This document shows, in pieces, positions 55,242-64,000 of a DNA stretch of 64,000 nt (position 1 is the stretch's first letter; every line of letters begins with the position of its first letter). The DNA comes from Campylobacter subantarcticus LMG 24377 (GTDB taxonomy: Bacteria; Campylobacterota; Campylobacteria; Campylobacterales; Campylobacteraceae), in contig NZ_CP007773.1 of NCBI RefSeq assembly GCF_000816305.1, positions 1,054,001 to 1,118,000 of the forward strand, in the 5' to 3' direction. The position numbers were made by a program, and so were the translations under genes. The notes beneath the pieces are model-generated. The model saw nothing but the letters and a program-made list of their open reading frames with translations. It did not search any database and was not told where the DNA came from.

Positions 55242-56522
55242 ATGATTTTTTGCGATCATTATGAAGAAAATTTAGACAACTTAGAAATCTTCCATTTACT
55301 TGAAGAGGAAATGTCAAAATATAAAACACTAAATCATGAAAAAATACAATGGGATAAAGTGTATGAATATTCATTAGATATCCTACAAAACAACTCAATG
55401 GATATGAAAATTTTTGCTTATTTTTCTTTATCATGTTTTGCATTAAACAATGAAGAATGTTTTAAAGTATTTTTAGAAATAATAATTTTTACAGAAAAAT
55501 TATTCCGAGAAAAACCTGAAAACATTAGCAAATTATCCGCGACATTATTAAATCAAAAAAGAAAATATAAACAAATTATCGAAAATTTCATTGGTGATTT
55601 TAACAAAACTTCACCAAAATGTTCATATGCCACAGCTAAAAACTTAAACGAATATTTTAAAAAGTTGCACGAAACTTTAAATTGTAGTTTCGCTAATCTT
55701 AACTTCAAAGAAGAAATAACTCAAGCCAAGCAACCACCTCTTAAATCTCCAGTAACACAAATAAATATCGATATAAAAAATACAAAGATATCCAACCTTA
55801 ATGATAGAGAATATAGAAGTTTACTAAACAACCTAGCAATCGAATTACTAAAAAACGACATTGAAAACACTAGTGCTTATTCATTATTTGCAGAGGCAGC
55901 CTGGGGAAGATTAAAAACTCTTCCACCGCACTCAGATTTTATTACAAAAGTAAGATATCCTGATAAAAATTTAATAAAAATGTTACTTGATAAAACTACA
56001 AATGAATTAGAACAAATAAAATGCTTTATCAACAATCTTTCGCTTAATCCTTTTTGGATAGAAGGATTTAAAATATTTTGTGAATTTTTACAACATCACG
56101 AAAAAGAACAACCATTGAAAATTTTAGTTCTATTAACTAGTAATTTTATTCTCAAATTTAATGATATAACTAAATTAAGGTTTGATAACGGTGAATTGAT
56201 GTGCAAAGAAGATACCTTTAACTATTTTGTAAAACAAAATCAAGATGTCAGCAAAAAAAATATCACTACACCCAACAAAAATAAAAAACAAAAAATAGAA
56301 CAAATGCTCATTGACATCAACAATGAAAATTACAATAATTCTTTATTTTGCAATATAAATTCCCTAATAGCTATGGCGGAAGTTTTTGAAACCAATAACA
56401 TGAAAAACAACGCAAAAATTATACATTCACAACTAATCGAATTAATGGAAAAAACTTTATTAAAAGACTATCTAAGCGATGAATATAATCACGCAAAAAA
56501 CAAAATCAACAAAAAAACATAA
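55242..56522 (+). CDS. tssA: TssA (ImpA-related), T6SS sheath-assembly protein
   Basis: 426 aa. The N-terminal ImpA-type region has WDKVYEYSLDILQNNSMDMKIFAYFSLSCF (about 32-62). The helical middle and a C-terminal part with SLNPFWIEGF and IAMAEVFETNNMKNNAKIIHSQLIELME resemble TssA proteins. TssA organises baseplate priming and sheath/tube polymerisation. It is the first gene of the rightward core cluster; identity rests on the N-terminal region and position before tssB. Confidence 0.85.
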   Translation: MIFCDHYEENLDNLEIFHLLEEEMSKYKTLNHEKIQWDKVYEYSLDILQNNSMDMKIFAYFSLSCFALNNEECFKVFLEIIIFTEKLFREKPENISKLSATLLNQKRKYKQIIENFIGDFNKTSPKCSYATAKNLNEYFKKLHETLNCSFANLNFKEEITQAKQPPLKSPVTQINIDIKNTKISNLNDREYRSLLNNLAIELLKNDIENTSAYSLFAEAAWGRLKTLPPHSDFITKVRYPDKNLIKMLLDKTTNELEQIKCFINNLSLNPFWIEGFKIFCEFLQHHEKEQPLKILVLLTSNFILKFNDITKLRFDNGELMCKEDTFNYFVKQNQDVSKKNITTPNKNKKQKIEQMLIDINNENYNNSLFCNINSLIAMAEVFETNNMKNNAKIIHSQLIELMEKTLLKDYLSDEYNHAKNKINKKT

Positions 56523-56550
56523 ACTTAGTTATTCTTTATTTAATTTTATG

Positions 56551-56556
56551 TATAAT
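56551..56556 (+). promoter_or_regulatory. Probable extended -10 promoter of tssB
   Basis: ATGTATAAT (TG extension directly before TATAAT) after a T-rich stretch, 38 nt before the tssB ATG; AAAAGGAAT is the ribosome site. It may give extra expression of the abundant sheath proteins. Confidence 0.55.
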
Positions 56557-56593
56557 TTAAAAAATAAATTTTTAATTCAGAAAAGGAATAAAA

Positions 56594-57079
56594 ATGTCTG
56601 ATGGATCAAGTGCACCAAAAGAACGCATAAATATAACCTACAAAGCAAAAACAAATGGACAAAACGCGGAAATAGAGCTACCATTAAAACTCATGGTAAT
56701 GGCTAATCTTACAGGAAAAAATGAGCAAAATTTAGAAGATAGAGAAATTGTCTCTATCAACAAAATAAATTTTAACCAGGTCATGCAAAAACTAAACATC
56801 AAAACTCAATTTAATGTCAAAAATACTCTAGGAGGAGGAGCTGAAGAGTTAGATGTTAACCTTAAAATATCCAGTATGAAAGATTTTTCACCTGACAGCA
56901 TAGCACAACAAGTTCCAGAACTAAATAAACTAATACGCCTTAGAGAAGCCTTAATGGCATTAAAGGGACCTATGGGAAATATCCCGAATTTTAGAAAAGC
57001 TGTCTTAGAAGCTCTAAAAAATGAAAAAACCAAAGAACAGTTGCTTTTAGAAATTAAAAAAGAAAATAACGAAGAATAG
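56594..57079 (+). CDS. tssB: TssB (VipA), T6SS contractile sheath small subunit
   Basis: 161 aa, normal length. RINITYKAKTNGQNAEIELPLKLMVMANLTGK and DREIVSINKINFNQVMQKLN are the conserved TssB N-terminal segments; LRDALMALKGPMGN-like LREALMALKGPMGNIPNFRKAV is the C-terminal helix that pairs with TssC. It forms the sheath that contracts to fire the Hcp/VgrG tube. tssC follows after 12 nt. Confidence 0.95.
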   Translation: MSDGSSAPKERINITYKAKTNGQNAEIELPLKLMVMANLTGKNEQNLEDREIVSINKINFNQVMQKLNIKTQFNVKNTLGGGAEELDVNLKISSMKDFSPDSIAQQVPELNKLIRLREALMALKGPMGNIPNFRKAVLEALKNEKTKEQLLLEIKKENNEE

Positions 57080-57091
57080 AAGGAACATAAT

Positions 57092-58546
57092 ATGTCAAAA
57101 GATAAAGTAATTGATACTCCGATTATTGAAAGTATTATGGAAAAAAGTAAATATGCTAGAAATGATGAAAGTTATAGCATAGCAAAAAGAGGAGTGGCTG
57201 AATTTATTTCCGCGATAGTTGAAAGTGATAATGTAGAAGATAAAATCAATAAATTTGCACTTGATGAAATGATCGCTCATATTGATGATTTATTATCAAA
57301 ACAAATGGATGAAATTTTACATAATGAAGATTTTCAAAAACTAGAATCAACTTGGAGAGGACTTTTCTTTTTAGTTGAAAGAACTGATTTTAATGAAAAT
57401 ATAAAAATCAATCTTTTCGATATTACAAAAGAAGAAGTTTTGGAGGATTTTGAAAATAACCCAGATATTACTCAAAGCGTAGTTTATAAAAATATTTATT
57501 CTTCAGAATATGGTCAATTCGGAGGAGAGCCTGTAGGTGCAATAATTGGCGACTATCAACTAAGCACTGCAAGTCCGGATATGACATTTTTAAATAAAAT
57601 GTCAAGTATAGCAGCCATGAGTCACTCGCCATTTTTAACTTCTTTAGGACCTAAATTCTTTGGTTTAGAAAATTACTCAGAACTAGCTAATATTCAAGAC
57701 CTACAAAGTCTTCTTGAAGGTCCACAATATACAAGGTGGAGAACTTTTAGAGAAAATGAAGACTCAAAATACACTGGATTAATGGTTACAAGATTTTTGA
57801 CAAGATCTCCTTACGATAGTGAAGAAAATCCTATAAAAAGCTTTAATTATAAAGAAAACGTACACGCTTCTCACAACCACCTTTTATGGGGAAATTCAGC
57901 ATATGCCTTTGCAACAAGACTTACAGAAAGTTTTGCGAAGTATAGATGGTGTGGTAGTATCATTGGACCAAAAAGCGGTGGAAGCGTAAAAGATCTTCCT
58001 ACGTATTTTTATGAAAATTTTGGAAATTTAAAAGCAAAAATTCCTACTGAGGTACTCATTACAGATAGAAGAGAGTATGAGCTTGCAGAGAACGGATTTA
58101 TAACCTTAACCTTAAGAAGAGATACCAATAATGCTGCATTTTTCTCAGCGAATTCTGCTCTAAAACCTAAAATTTTTCCAAATACACCTGAAGGAAAAGA
58201 AGCTGAAACAAACTACCGCTTAGGTACTCAATTGCCTTATGTCTTTTTGATTTCAAGATTAGCGCATTATTTAAAAGTATTACAAAGAGAAGAAATAGGA
58301 AGTTGGAAAGAAAGAAGCGATATAGAAAATGGCTTAAATGAATGGGTTAGACAGTACATTTCAGATCAAGAAAATCCACCTGCGGAAGTTAGAAGTAGAA
58401 GACCTTTTAGAGGAGCGCAAGTAAAAGTAGATAGTATACCAGGTGAACCTGGCTGGTATAAAATTGGACTAAGCGTTCGCCCGCATTTTAAATACATGGG
58501 TGGAAATTTTGAATTATCTTTAGTAGGTAAGCTAGATAAAGAATAA
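57092..58546 (+). CDS. tssC: TssC (VipB), T6SS contractile sheath large subunit
   Basis: 484 aa, normal length. Conserved blocks ESTWRGLFFLVERTDF, FGGEPVGAIIGDYQ, HNHLLWGNSAYAFATRLTESF, YRWCGSIIGPKSGGSV and the C-terminal GEPGWYKIGLSVRPHFKYMG are all present. The protein co-assembles with TssB. Recycling of the contracted sheath needs ClpV in most systems, and no clpV is seen here. GAAGGAAC precedes the ATG. Confidence 0.95.
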   Translation: MSKDKVIDTPIIESIMEKSKYARNDESYSIAKRGVAEFISAIVESDNVEDKINKFALDEMIAHIDDLLSKQMDEILHNEDFQKLESTWRGLFFLVERTDFNENIKINLFDITKEEVLEDFENNPDITQSVVYKNIYSSEYGQFGGEPVGAIIGDYQLSTASPDMTFLNKMSSIAAMSHSPFLTSLGPKFFGLENYSELANIQDLQSLLEGPQYTRWRTFRENEDSKYTGLMVTRFLTRSPYDSEENPIKSFNYKENVHASHNHLLWGNSAYAFATRLTESFAKYRWCGSIIGPKSGGSVKDLPTYFYENFGNLKAKIPTEVLITDRREYELAENGFITLTLRRDTNNAAFFSANSALKPKIFPNTPEGKEAETNYRLGTQLPYVFLISRLAHYLKVLQREEIGSWKERSDIENGLNEWVRQYISDQENPPAEVRSRRPFRGAQVKVDSIPGEPGWYKIGLSVRPHFKYMGGNFELSLVGKLDKE

Positions 58547-58548
58547 CA

Positions 58549-58941
58549 ATGTCTTTATTAGATAAAATTATTCATTCATTAGATGATCAATATAAAAATG
58601 TTCCTTTTTATCAAAATGAATTTCAAGAAATAAAAAATAGTATCCAAGTTTTGCTTAATGCAAAACTTGATGATTGTTTAAGTGTTAAAGACTTTGGACT
58701 ATCCAATATAGAAAATTTAAATTTAAGCTCTACAGAACTTTGCATAAGCATGGCAAAAGAAATACACAAACTAATAAATAAATATGAAAAAAGGATTGTG
58801 GTTAATTCTATCACATATAACGACTCTTTAAAACCATGGCAACTTTCATTTTTACTAAGATGCGTTTTTTGCAATGATAGTTTTAAGGAATTTGCAATTG
58901 AAATTATATTTAAAAACAATCGCTACTGCGAGGTTGTCTAA
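58549..58941 (+). CDS. tssE: TssE (gp25-like), T6SS baseplate wedge protein
   Basis: 130 aa. GPW/gp25-type layout: an N-terminal LLDKI helix, VKDFGLSNIENLNLSS (the conserved YG/DF region), a helix with IHKLINKYEKRI and the beta end AIEIIFKNNRYCEV. It joins sheath and baseplate. It starts 2 nt after tssC and its stop overlaps the tssF start (TAATG). Confidence 0.85.
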   Translation: MSLLDKIIHSLDDQYKNVPFYQNEFQEIKNSIQVLLNAKLDDCLSVKDFGLSNIENLNLSSTELCISMAKEIHKLINKYEKRIVVNSITYNDSLKPWQLSFLLRCVFCNDSFKEFAIEIIFKNNRYCEVV

Positions 58942-60668
58942 TGACACAAGATGATGTGTTTTATTATCAAAAAGAGATCGCTTACCTTAACCATACTCGA
59001 AAAATTTTTATTGATAAATTTCCTAAGTTAGCTCCATTTTTATCCTACGATAGTAAAGATCCAGACATCGAAAGAATTATTGAAAATTTAGCTATATTAA
59101 CTTCTAAAATTCATCAAGAATTAGATCAAAATATACCCTACATCGCAGAATCATTAATCAATATTCTTTCTCCAAACTACACTAACATCTTGCCATCTAT
59201 GTGTATGCAAGAATTTAAATTTAACGAAAATAGCAAACTCAATAAATTAATTATTCCTAAAAACAGTATAGTAAAATCCACACCTATAGAAAAATGCGAG
59301 TGTGAATTTAAAACAGTATATGATGTATATTTGTACCCACTAAACATAGAAAATGTATTTTTTGGTAGTGAAAAGCAATACCACACGATGAATATACAAC
59401 TTAGAGTTAACAAAGAAGATTTAAACATCGCTGATTTGGATTTAGATAAACTGTGTATATACCTTGGAGATGATGTTTATACATCTTCCACACTACTTTT
59501 TTATATACACCAACACCTAGAAGAATTCAAAATTATATCCCATGATACAAATGAAGAATTTAAAATAAGTACATACAATATCAAAACCGTAGGTTTAACA
59601 CCAAATGAAAGTTGTCTATTTTACAATGACTTAGGATTTGAATCTTTTTCTTTGCTAAGAGAATACTTTTTTTTGCCTGAAAAATTTAACTTTATTTCGA
59701 TACAAGGCTTAGATGTTTTGCATGAGTGCAAAGGTAAACTAATCAGTATTTTTTTTAAATTCAACAAAACACTTCCTAAAAATTGTATTGTAAAAAATGA
59801 ATTATTCTCACTATCAACAACACCAATCATTAATATTTTTGAAAAAACAGCAGAACCTATCATCAACAATCACTCAAAAAATGGATACAGAATTTTTATC
59901 GATAGAACAAATTTAAATGCATATGATATAGTTCAAATAAAACAAGTTAAAGCACATAATAGCGACAGTGGAAGTAGAATTTTAAAAAATTATAAAAATT
60001 TTGAACGTTTTGAATTTATGCAAAATAAAACTCAAGATTTTTACTACATTACAAATAAATCAAATTCCAAGCAAGATAGTTTCAAAGAAATATCTTTTTT
60101 TTCATCAAACAATACAAATGAAACAATCACAATAGATGTATTATGCTGTAATAAAAATTTACCAACCCATTTAAAAATAGGTGATATTAATCTTATACCT
60201 TTTTACAAAGATGCTGTCACAAAAAATGTTACCATTCCAACGCCGATTAAGCAAGTTAAGATCAATGGCGATCTTTTATGGAAATTAGTTTCTATTTTAT
60301 CATTTAGCTATCAAACTCTTTTAACAAAAACATCTTTTTTTCAAGTTTTAGAAAGTTACAGCTTTCCTGATGATAAAACCTCTGAAGTAGTATGCCAACT
60401 ACTTACCTCTTCAATTATTAACATTCAGTCAAAACCAAGCTACTTGATTGATGAATATATTACAAAAAAAGGAACTATGAGTATCATAAGTATAGATGAT
60501 TCTAATTTTTATTCTTTGGGTGAAGTTTACAAGTTAGGATTGATAATTTCGGAATTTTTATCATCTTTTGTAAGCATTAATTCATTTTGTGAATTAAAAA
60601 TTAAATGTATAAATTCAAAAGTTACTATACACTATCCTTTTAAAAAAGGAATTAAACCTATATTATGA
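58941..60668 (+). CDS. tssF: TssF, T6SS baseplate wedge protein
   Basis: 575 aa, within the usual 570-620. The N-terminus YYQKEIAYLNHTRKIFIDKFPKLAPFLSYDSKDPDIERIIENLAILTSKIHQELDQ is the typical TssF opening, followed by ESLINILSPNYTNILPSM and the ETITIDVLCCNKNLP/L block about residue 390-405. It forms the wedge with TssG and TssE. It overlaps tssG by 4 nt. Confidence 0.92.
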   Translation: MTQDDVFYYQKEIAYLNHTRKIFIDKFPKLAPFLSYDSKDPDIERIIENLAILTSKIHQELDQNIPYIAESLINILSPNYTNILPSMCMQEFKFNENSKLNKLIIPKNSIVKSTPIEKCECEFKTVYDVYLYPLNIENVFFGSEKQYHTMNIQLRVNKEDLNIADLDLDKLCIYLGDDVYTSSTLLFYIHQHLEEFKIISHDTNEEFKISTYNIKTVGLTPNESCLFYNDLGFESFSLLREYFFLPEKFNFISIQGLDVLHECKGKLISIFFKFNKTLPKNCIVKNELFSLSTTPIINIFEKTAEPIINNHSKNGYRIFIDRTNLNAYDIVQIKQVKAHNSDSGSRILKNYKNFERFEFMQNKTQDFYYITNKSNSKQDSFKEISFFSSNNTNETITIDVLCCNKNLPTHLKIGDINLIPFYKDAVTKNVTIPTPIKQVKINGDLLWKLVSILSFSYQTLLTKTSFFQVLESYSFPDDKTSEVVCQLLTSSIINIQSKPSYLIDEYITKKGTMSIISIDDSNFYSLGEVYKLGLIISEFLSSFVSINSFCELKIKCINSKVTIHYPFKKGIKPIL

Positions 60669-61576
60669 ACAATGCAAATTCTTATACCTTTTATAAACTT
60701 CTTAAAAAATTATTAAAAGAACATTCTAAAGAAGATATTTTTTTAAGAGTAAATAACGCCCTAATGCATCCTAACAAAGAAATCGAATATGTAAAATTCA
60801 GTAAAAATATTAACGATTTTCCCATTGAAATTATGATTAATTTTATGGGTTTGCAAGGCAACACATCGCAACTCCCTTCTTATATACTAGACAAACTCTC
60901 TAGGAATGAAGATGGTGGAGATGGGTGGAGTTTATTTTTTGATTTTTTTAATCACTATCTTCTTTGGATTTTTTTTGAAATTATCACCCTTAATAATTAT
61001 CCAAAAAATTTTGATATTAATTTCAATGATAGGATTTCCAAAATACTATTTTCCATACTAGGTATCAACGATACAAAAATTGCAAAAAGGTACCTACCTT
61101 TTGCGCCATTACTGCTAAGCTCAAGGAGACCAAAAAGCTATATAGAAAAAATTTTACAAATCACTTTTAACCTACAAAATCAACTCGGTATTATAGAGAA
61201 CATACCCCATCAAATTCATATAAGACATACACAACTAAATAAGTTAGGACAAAAAAATCATATTTTAGGAAAAAATTTAATTTTAGGAAAAAAATTTTTA
61301 TCTTATCAAAATAAAATAGCTATTTATATACAAGATATACATTATGATGAAGCTTTAAAGTATTTTCCAAATGCAAAAAAACACAAAGAACTTAAAGAAA
61401 GTATTTTATTCTTAACTAATAATGAATTTTGTGTTGATTTATATCTTAAAATCATTTTCAACGAAAGAATGTTGTTTAATTTAGGAAATCACTCTCATTC
61501 TAAATTAGGTTGGGGTAAAATTTTAGGAAAAAAAACAAAAAATTACGAGATAATACACATAAAACTTCATGAATAA
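60665..61576 (+). CDS. tssG: TssG, T6SS baseplate wedge protein
   Basis: 303 aa. FYKLLKKLLKEH at the start, VKFSKNINDFPIEIMINFMGLQGNTSQLPSYIL (about 55-85), then DFFNHYLLWIFFEI are the hallmark TssG regions; the C-terminal part ends in LGNHSHSKLGWGKILGKKTKNYE. Partner of TssF. It is the last core gene in the window; a 518-bp gap follows. Confidence 0.9.
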   Translation: MNNANSYTFYKLLKKLLKEHSKEDIFLRVNNALMHPNKEIEYVKFSKNINDFPIEIMINFMGLQGNTSQLPSYILDKLSRNEDGGDGWSLFFDFFNHYLLWIFFEIITLNNYPKNFDINFNDRISKILFSILGINDTKIAKRYLPFAPLLLSSRRPKSYIEKILQITFNLQNQLGIIENIPHQIHIRHTQLNKLGQKNHILGKNLILGKKFLSYQNKIAIYIQDIHYDEALKYFPNAKKHKELKESILFLTNNEFCVDLYLKIIFNERMLFNLGNHSHSKLGWGKILGKKTKNYEIIHIKLHE

Positions 61577-62094
61577 TTATTGCTTTTATGTATTCTAACA
61601 ACTAGGCGCTCTTTAGACTAGCAACTCTCATATCATACAAAGCAACCATAATTTAAAATTTATCAAACCTACTACTTCAACCTCACACTCATAATCATAC
61701 TAGATAAAAAGATACTATCTTTATCAAAGCTTTTTAAGTTGTATTCTAGCTTTAAGTATCTTTTTTTATATATCTTTCATTAAAGTTGAGAGATTATAAG
61801 CTTAAACTCTCTAAGATATTTATAAGCTATATATTTACTTAAAGTTTAATAATCTAAGGCAATTGCTTATAATAGAATAAGTATTAATATCATTCAATAA
61901 AATTTGATTTTTTCACTTCTTCTTTAATAAAAAATTGATTATTTGTTTCAGCAAAACACATCCTTTAATTTGTAATTTTTATTTCAAATTGATATTTTTT
62001 AAGATACAATTTGTAAATAATTTTTCAAATTATAAGTAATTTTACTTAAAAAATCAAGTATTTTTACATAATATGTATTTTTAGGGTTTAAAAC
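61577..62094. other. Non-coding gap between tssG and the S24 repressor gene
   Basis: 518 bp, AT-rich, no open frame of note. It contains several small inverted repeats (gataaaaagata-c-tatctttatc; gagag...ctctc) and an isolated TATAAT at 61868-61873. The last 60 bases, with acataatatg, probably hold the repressor promoter. No tRNA or attachment site is evident. Confidence 0.5.
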
Positions 62095-62715
62095 ATGGAA
62101 GAAAAAGAGCAGTTACTTCAAGAAATGATAGATTTTTACAATGTTAAAGATAAATTCGAGTTAGCTGAATACTTAGGACTTTCAAGAGAATCGGCACATA
62201 ATTGGCCTAGTAGAATAAGTGGAAAACAAATTTTAATTTATGAAAAAGATAAAAAAATTAAAAATTCAAGTAAAAATACTGAAAACAAGACTAAAAACGA
62301 AGATATTGTTTTAATTCCATTCTATAAAGATAATTCTGTTTCAGCTGGATTTGGTTCTAAAAATTATGAAGGATCGGTTCAATATATTCCTTTTAACAAG
62401 CAGGATTTAAGACTTATGTTTAATATTCAAGGGTTTTTAAAAATAGGTATTATTCCAGTAATAGGAGATAGTATGACACCTACTATCAAAGAAGGTGAAA
62501 TGATAGTTTTTCAGGATGATGGCTCTATGATTGAAGGTGGAATTTATGTGATAGAATATCAAAGTGAGGTTTTCGTAAAAAGATTGAGAAAACGACCTTT
62601 ATCTTTAATTAGTGATAATAAAGATTATCCACCTATTATCGTAGAAGAGAACGAAGAGATTAAAATTATAGGCAGAGTAGTTGGAACATATGATTTAAGT
62701 TATAGGAGGTTGTAA
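62095..62715 (+). CDS. CI/LexA-like repressor with S24 peptidase domain
   Basis: 206 aa. Residues 1-60 form a phage-CI-type helix-turn-helix (MIDFYNVKDKFELAEYLGLSRESAHNWPSR). After a Lys/Asn linker the S24 domain has IPVIGDSMTPTIKEGEMIVF (Ser-126) and SEVFVKRLRKR (Lys-162), the Ser-Lys pair of self-cleaving repressors, ending in IIGRVVGTYDLSYRRL. Self-cleavage requires an Ala-Gly or Cys-Gly site; SAGFGS (about 83-88) fits. It may regulate adjacent mobile or T6SS genes under stress; targets unknown. Confidence 0.85.
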   Translation: MEEKEQLLQEMIDFYNVKDKFELAEYLGLSRESAHNWPSRISGKQILIYEKDKKIKNSSKNTENKTKNEDIVLIPFYKDNSVSAGFGSKNYEGSVQYIPFNKQDLRLMFNIQGFLKIGIIPVIGDSMTPTIKEGEMIVFQDDGSMIEGGIYVIEYQSEVFVKRLRKRPLSLISDNKDYPPIIVEENEEIKIIGRVVGTYDLSYRRL

Positions 62716-62716
62716 A

Positions 62717-63427
62717 ATGAAATAAATAAAATTTATTTTAGGTTTAGGATTTTTATTGTTATCCGGATGTGGAAATAATGAATATGACGTAAGCACCAAA
62801 GTAGTAGATGTACAAGATGATATTCATAAGGAATATTATAACAAAACTTATTCTAATAATGTGACATTTTATACTAAAATGCAAAAGATTATTGATGAAA
62901 ATATCAGATTAGGAAATACTATAATTGAAGCATCTGAAGATAATGTTGTAAAAATTAAAATTAATCCTATTCAATTTAAGGAGTGTGTTTTTTATGAAAT
63001 ATGGACAATAAAAAATCCACAAAATATTTCTTATGATATTCCAGCTGAAAGATGTCAAACTACATTTGTTTTGAATGATAATATAGAAAGTTTAAAATAT
63101 AGTGACCCAAGCTATGTGATGGGAAATTTTAAAAATTTACAAAATGCGGAAAATATTTTGGCTGAAAATGTAATCAAAAAAGAGCTAGCTAAACCATTGC
63201 ATGCAACAGATGTTAAAAGTTATAGATTTATAAACGGAAAATATCAAATTCTTGATAATGGCAAATATATTTATATTATTCAAACATTTAGTGCAAAAAG
63301 TTCTACCTTGGGTAATTATACTAAAAATGCTCATATTGTTTTAACAAATAAAGGAGAAATTGTAAAGGTAAAATTAAATCAAGACAAAGATTTTAATTTG
63401 GATTATATTAATTGGAATTCAATTTAA
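62717..63427 (+). pseudogene. Lipoprotein gene with stop codon in its signal peptide
   Basis: From the ATG at 62717 (preceded by AGGAGGT) the frame reads MK-stop-IKFILGLGFLLLSGCGNNEYD. Changing TAA at 62723 to AAA would restore a perfect lipoprotein signal with lipobox LSGC. The rest is open to 63427 (223 aa from the internal TTG at 62756), with no recognised domain. Either a nonsense mutation removed export, or the TTG product is a cytosolic remnant. The intact downstream frame says the mutation is recent or is an error. Confidence 0.7.
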
Positions 63428-63441
63428 GTTTAAGCTTTATA

Positions 63442-63481
63442 GAAAAATAAAATCAGCATTTTTGTGTTGTTTTTATTTTTC
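63442..63481 (+). terminator. Probable terminator after the lipoprotein gene
   Basis: GAAAAATAAAATCAGCA-tttttg-TGTTGTTTTTATTTTTC forms a long imperfect stem with the T-rich arm on the 3' side, 15 nt after the stop at 63425-63427. Confidence 0.55.
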
Positions 63482-63839
63482 CGCCGACATTATTTTTATA
63501 TAAAAGTAAGTTTTAAGATGTTTTTTGCTGAATACAACTTATAAATTTGATTTTTTGCAATATTCACCAACTGCTATACATCTATTTTATCTATTGATTG
63601 CTACTAGTTTTTTATTATTCTTTACAAAGCACAAGTTTTATAAATACTTTATCTTTATCATCTCAAAAGACATCACTTGAAATGGTGTTTATTTTAACAT
63701 ACCATATTTTTGCTTACTTCATTTACAGCTTCTAAAACTAGCAAAAACTTCATCTATATTATTATCTCTCCACATTCGTGTTTTATTTTATCAGTATAAA
63801 CAGAGTATAAAAGCAAATATTTAAGATAGCATAATGTAG
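63482..63839. other. Non-coding stretch, probably decayed
   Basis: About 358 bp with no open frame or recognisable RNA gene. Since it leads into the 3' stub of a DUF2779 gene it is likely degraded former coding or junction sequence. Confidence 0.4.
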
Positions 63840-63968
63840 AATTATAAATACCAAGATAAAGATGAAAATAAAAGAAAAGCACTCCGCCAAGCCTTGCTAG
63901 AATACTGCAAACTTGATACTTTAGCCATGGTAAAAATTTTAAAACATTTAGAAGAGCTTATTAGCTAA
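63840..63968 (+). pseudogene. 3' remnant of a DUF2779-type gene
   Basis: A 42-codon frame without start reads YQDKDENKRKALRQALLEYCKLDTLAMVKILKHLEELIS and a stop. The YC.lDTLAMV motif is the characteristic C-terminal end of DUF2779 nuclease-like proteins. A stop codon lies just before it and the rest of the gene (several hundred codons) is missing. Confidence 0.65.
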
Positions 63969-63992
63969 TCCATAGCTTAAAGCTATGGATTA
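63966..63992 (+). terminator. Strong inverted repeat after the DUF2779 remnant
   Basis: TAATCCATAGCTT-A-AAGCTATGGATTA is a 13-bp almost perfect palindrome overlapping the stop codon. No T-run follows on the plus strand, so termination is plausible but not certain. Confidence 0.5.
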
Positions 63993-64000
63993 AAATTAGA

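Noticed and set aside
61577-62094. tRNA or small RNA gene in the gap after tssG
   Set aside because: No cloverleaf or conserved T-loop sequence on either strand; only small A/T-rich inverted repeats.

Overview
The window is very AT-rich and looks like a Campylobacter-type (Campylobacterota) chromosome. It holds part of a type VI secretion system (T6SS) and a very large, actively rearranging effector-immunity region. The core genes tssL, tssK and tssJ (minus strand) and tssA, tssB, tssC, tssE, tssF and tssG (plus strand) lie at 52.5-61.6 kb. A single vgrG lies at 37.1-39.5 kb. No hcp (tssD), tssM or clpV (tssH) is present here, so the system must be completed elsewhere. The genus is inferred from base composition, gene style and T6SS type, not proven.

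Left part, 1-36.1 kb: an array built from one module repeated at least four times. The module runs: DUF285/BspA-like repeat protein, a 69-bp scar of a vgrG 3' end, ankyrin protein A, a PD-(D/E)XK-type nuclease toxin, ankyrin protein B, a 153-aa protein, a 416-aa protein, then a PAAR-like effector with its immunity gene. Two units (9111-17243 and 17244-25371) are almost base-for-base copies, and a third (25372-34381) differs only in alleles and repeat length. The six PAAR-like effectors share an essentially identical 153-residue head but carry three kinds of toxin tail: a REase-fold tail paired with an Imm70-like protein, a PoNe-like DNase paired with a PoNi-like protein, and an AHH nuclease paired with an Imm11/DUF1629-like protein. 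Gene-end scars mark where cassettes were swapped in. One copy (12.9-15.5 kb) carries five +1 homopolymer insertions that break two genes, which may be sequencing error.

Middle part, 36.1-52.5 kb: two unrecognised small genes, vgrG, then a second array. There a membrane-anchored small protein always precedes and overlaps a membrane-segment-containing effector-like protein. A 3.37-kb unit is tandemly duplicated and its effectors are cut short. The last member is a full 1386-aa protein ending in a zinc-metallopeptidase motif, followed by an unrecognised 413-aa gene.

Right part, 61.6-64 kb: an S24 (LexA/CI-like) repressor, a lipoprotein gene with a stop codon inside its signal peptide, and the 3' stub of a DUF2779 gene.

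Taken together: TssJ and TssL belong to the membrane complex, TssK/E/F/G to the baseplate and TssA/B/C to the sheath. The one VgrG would be tipped by any of the interchangeable PAAR-like effectors, with cognate immunity genes protecting the producer. Scars of vgrG, toxin and immunity ends show that the payload region grows by homologous recombination between identical blocks.
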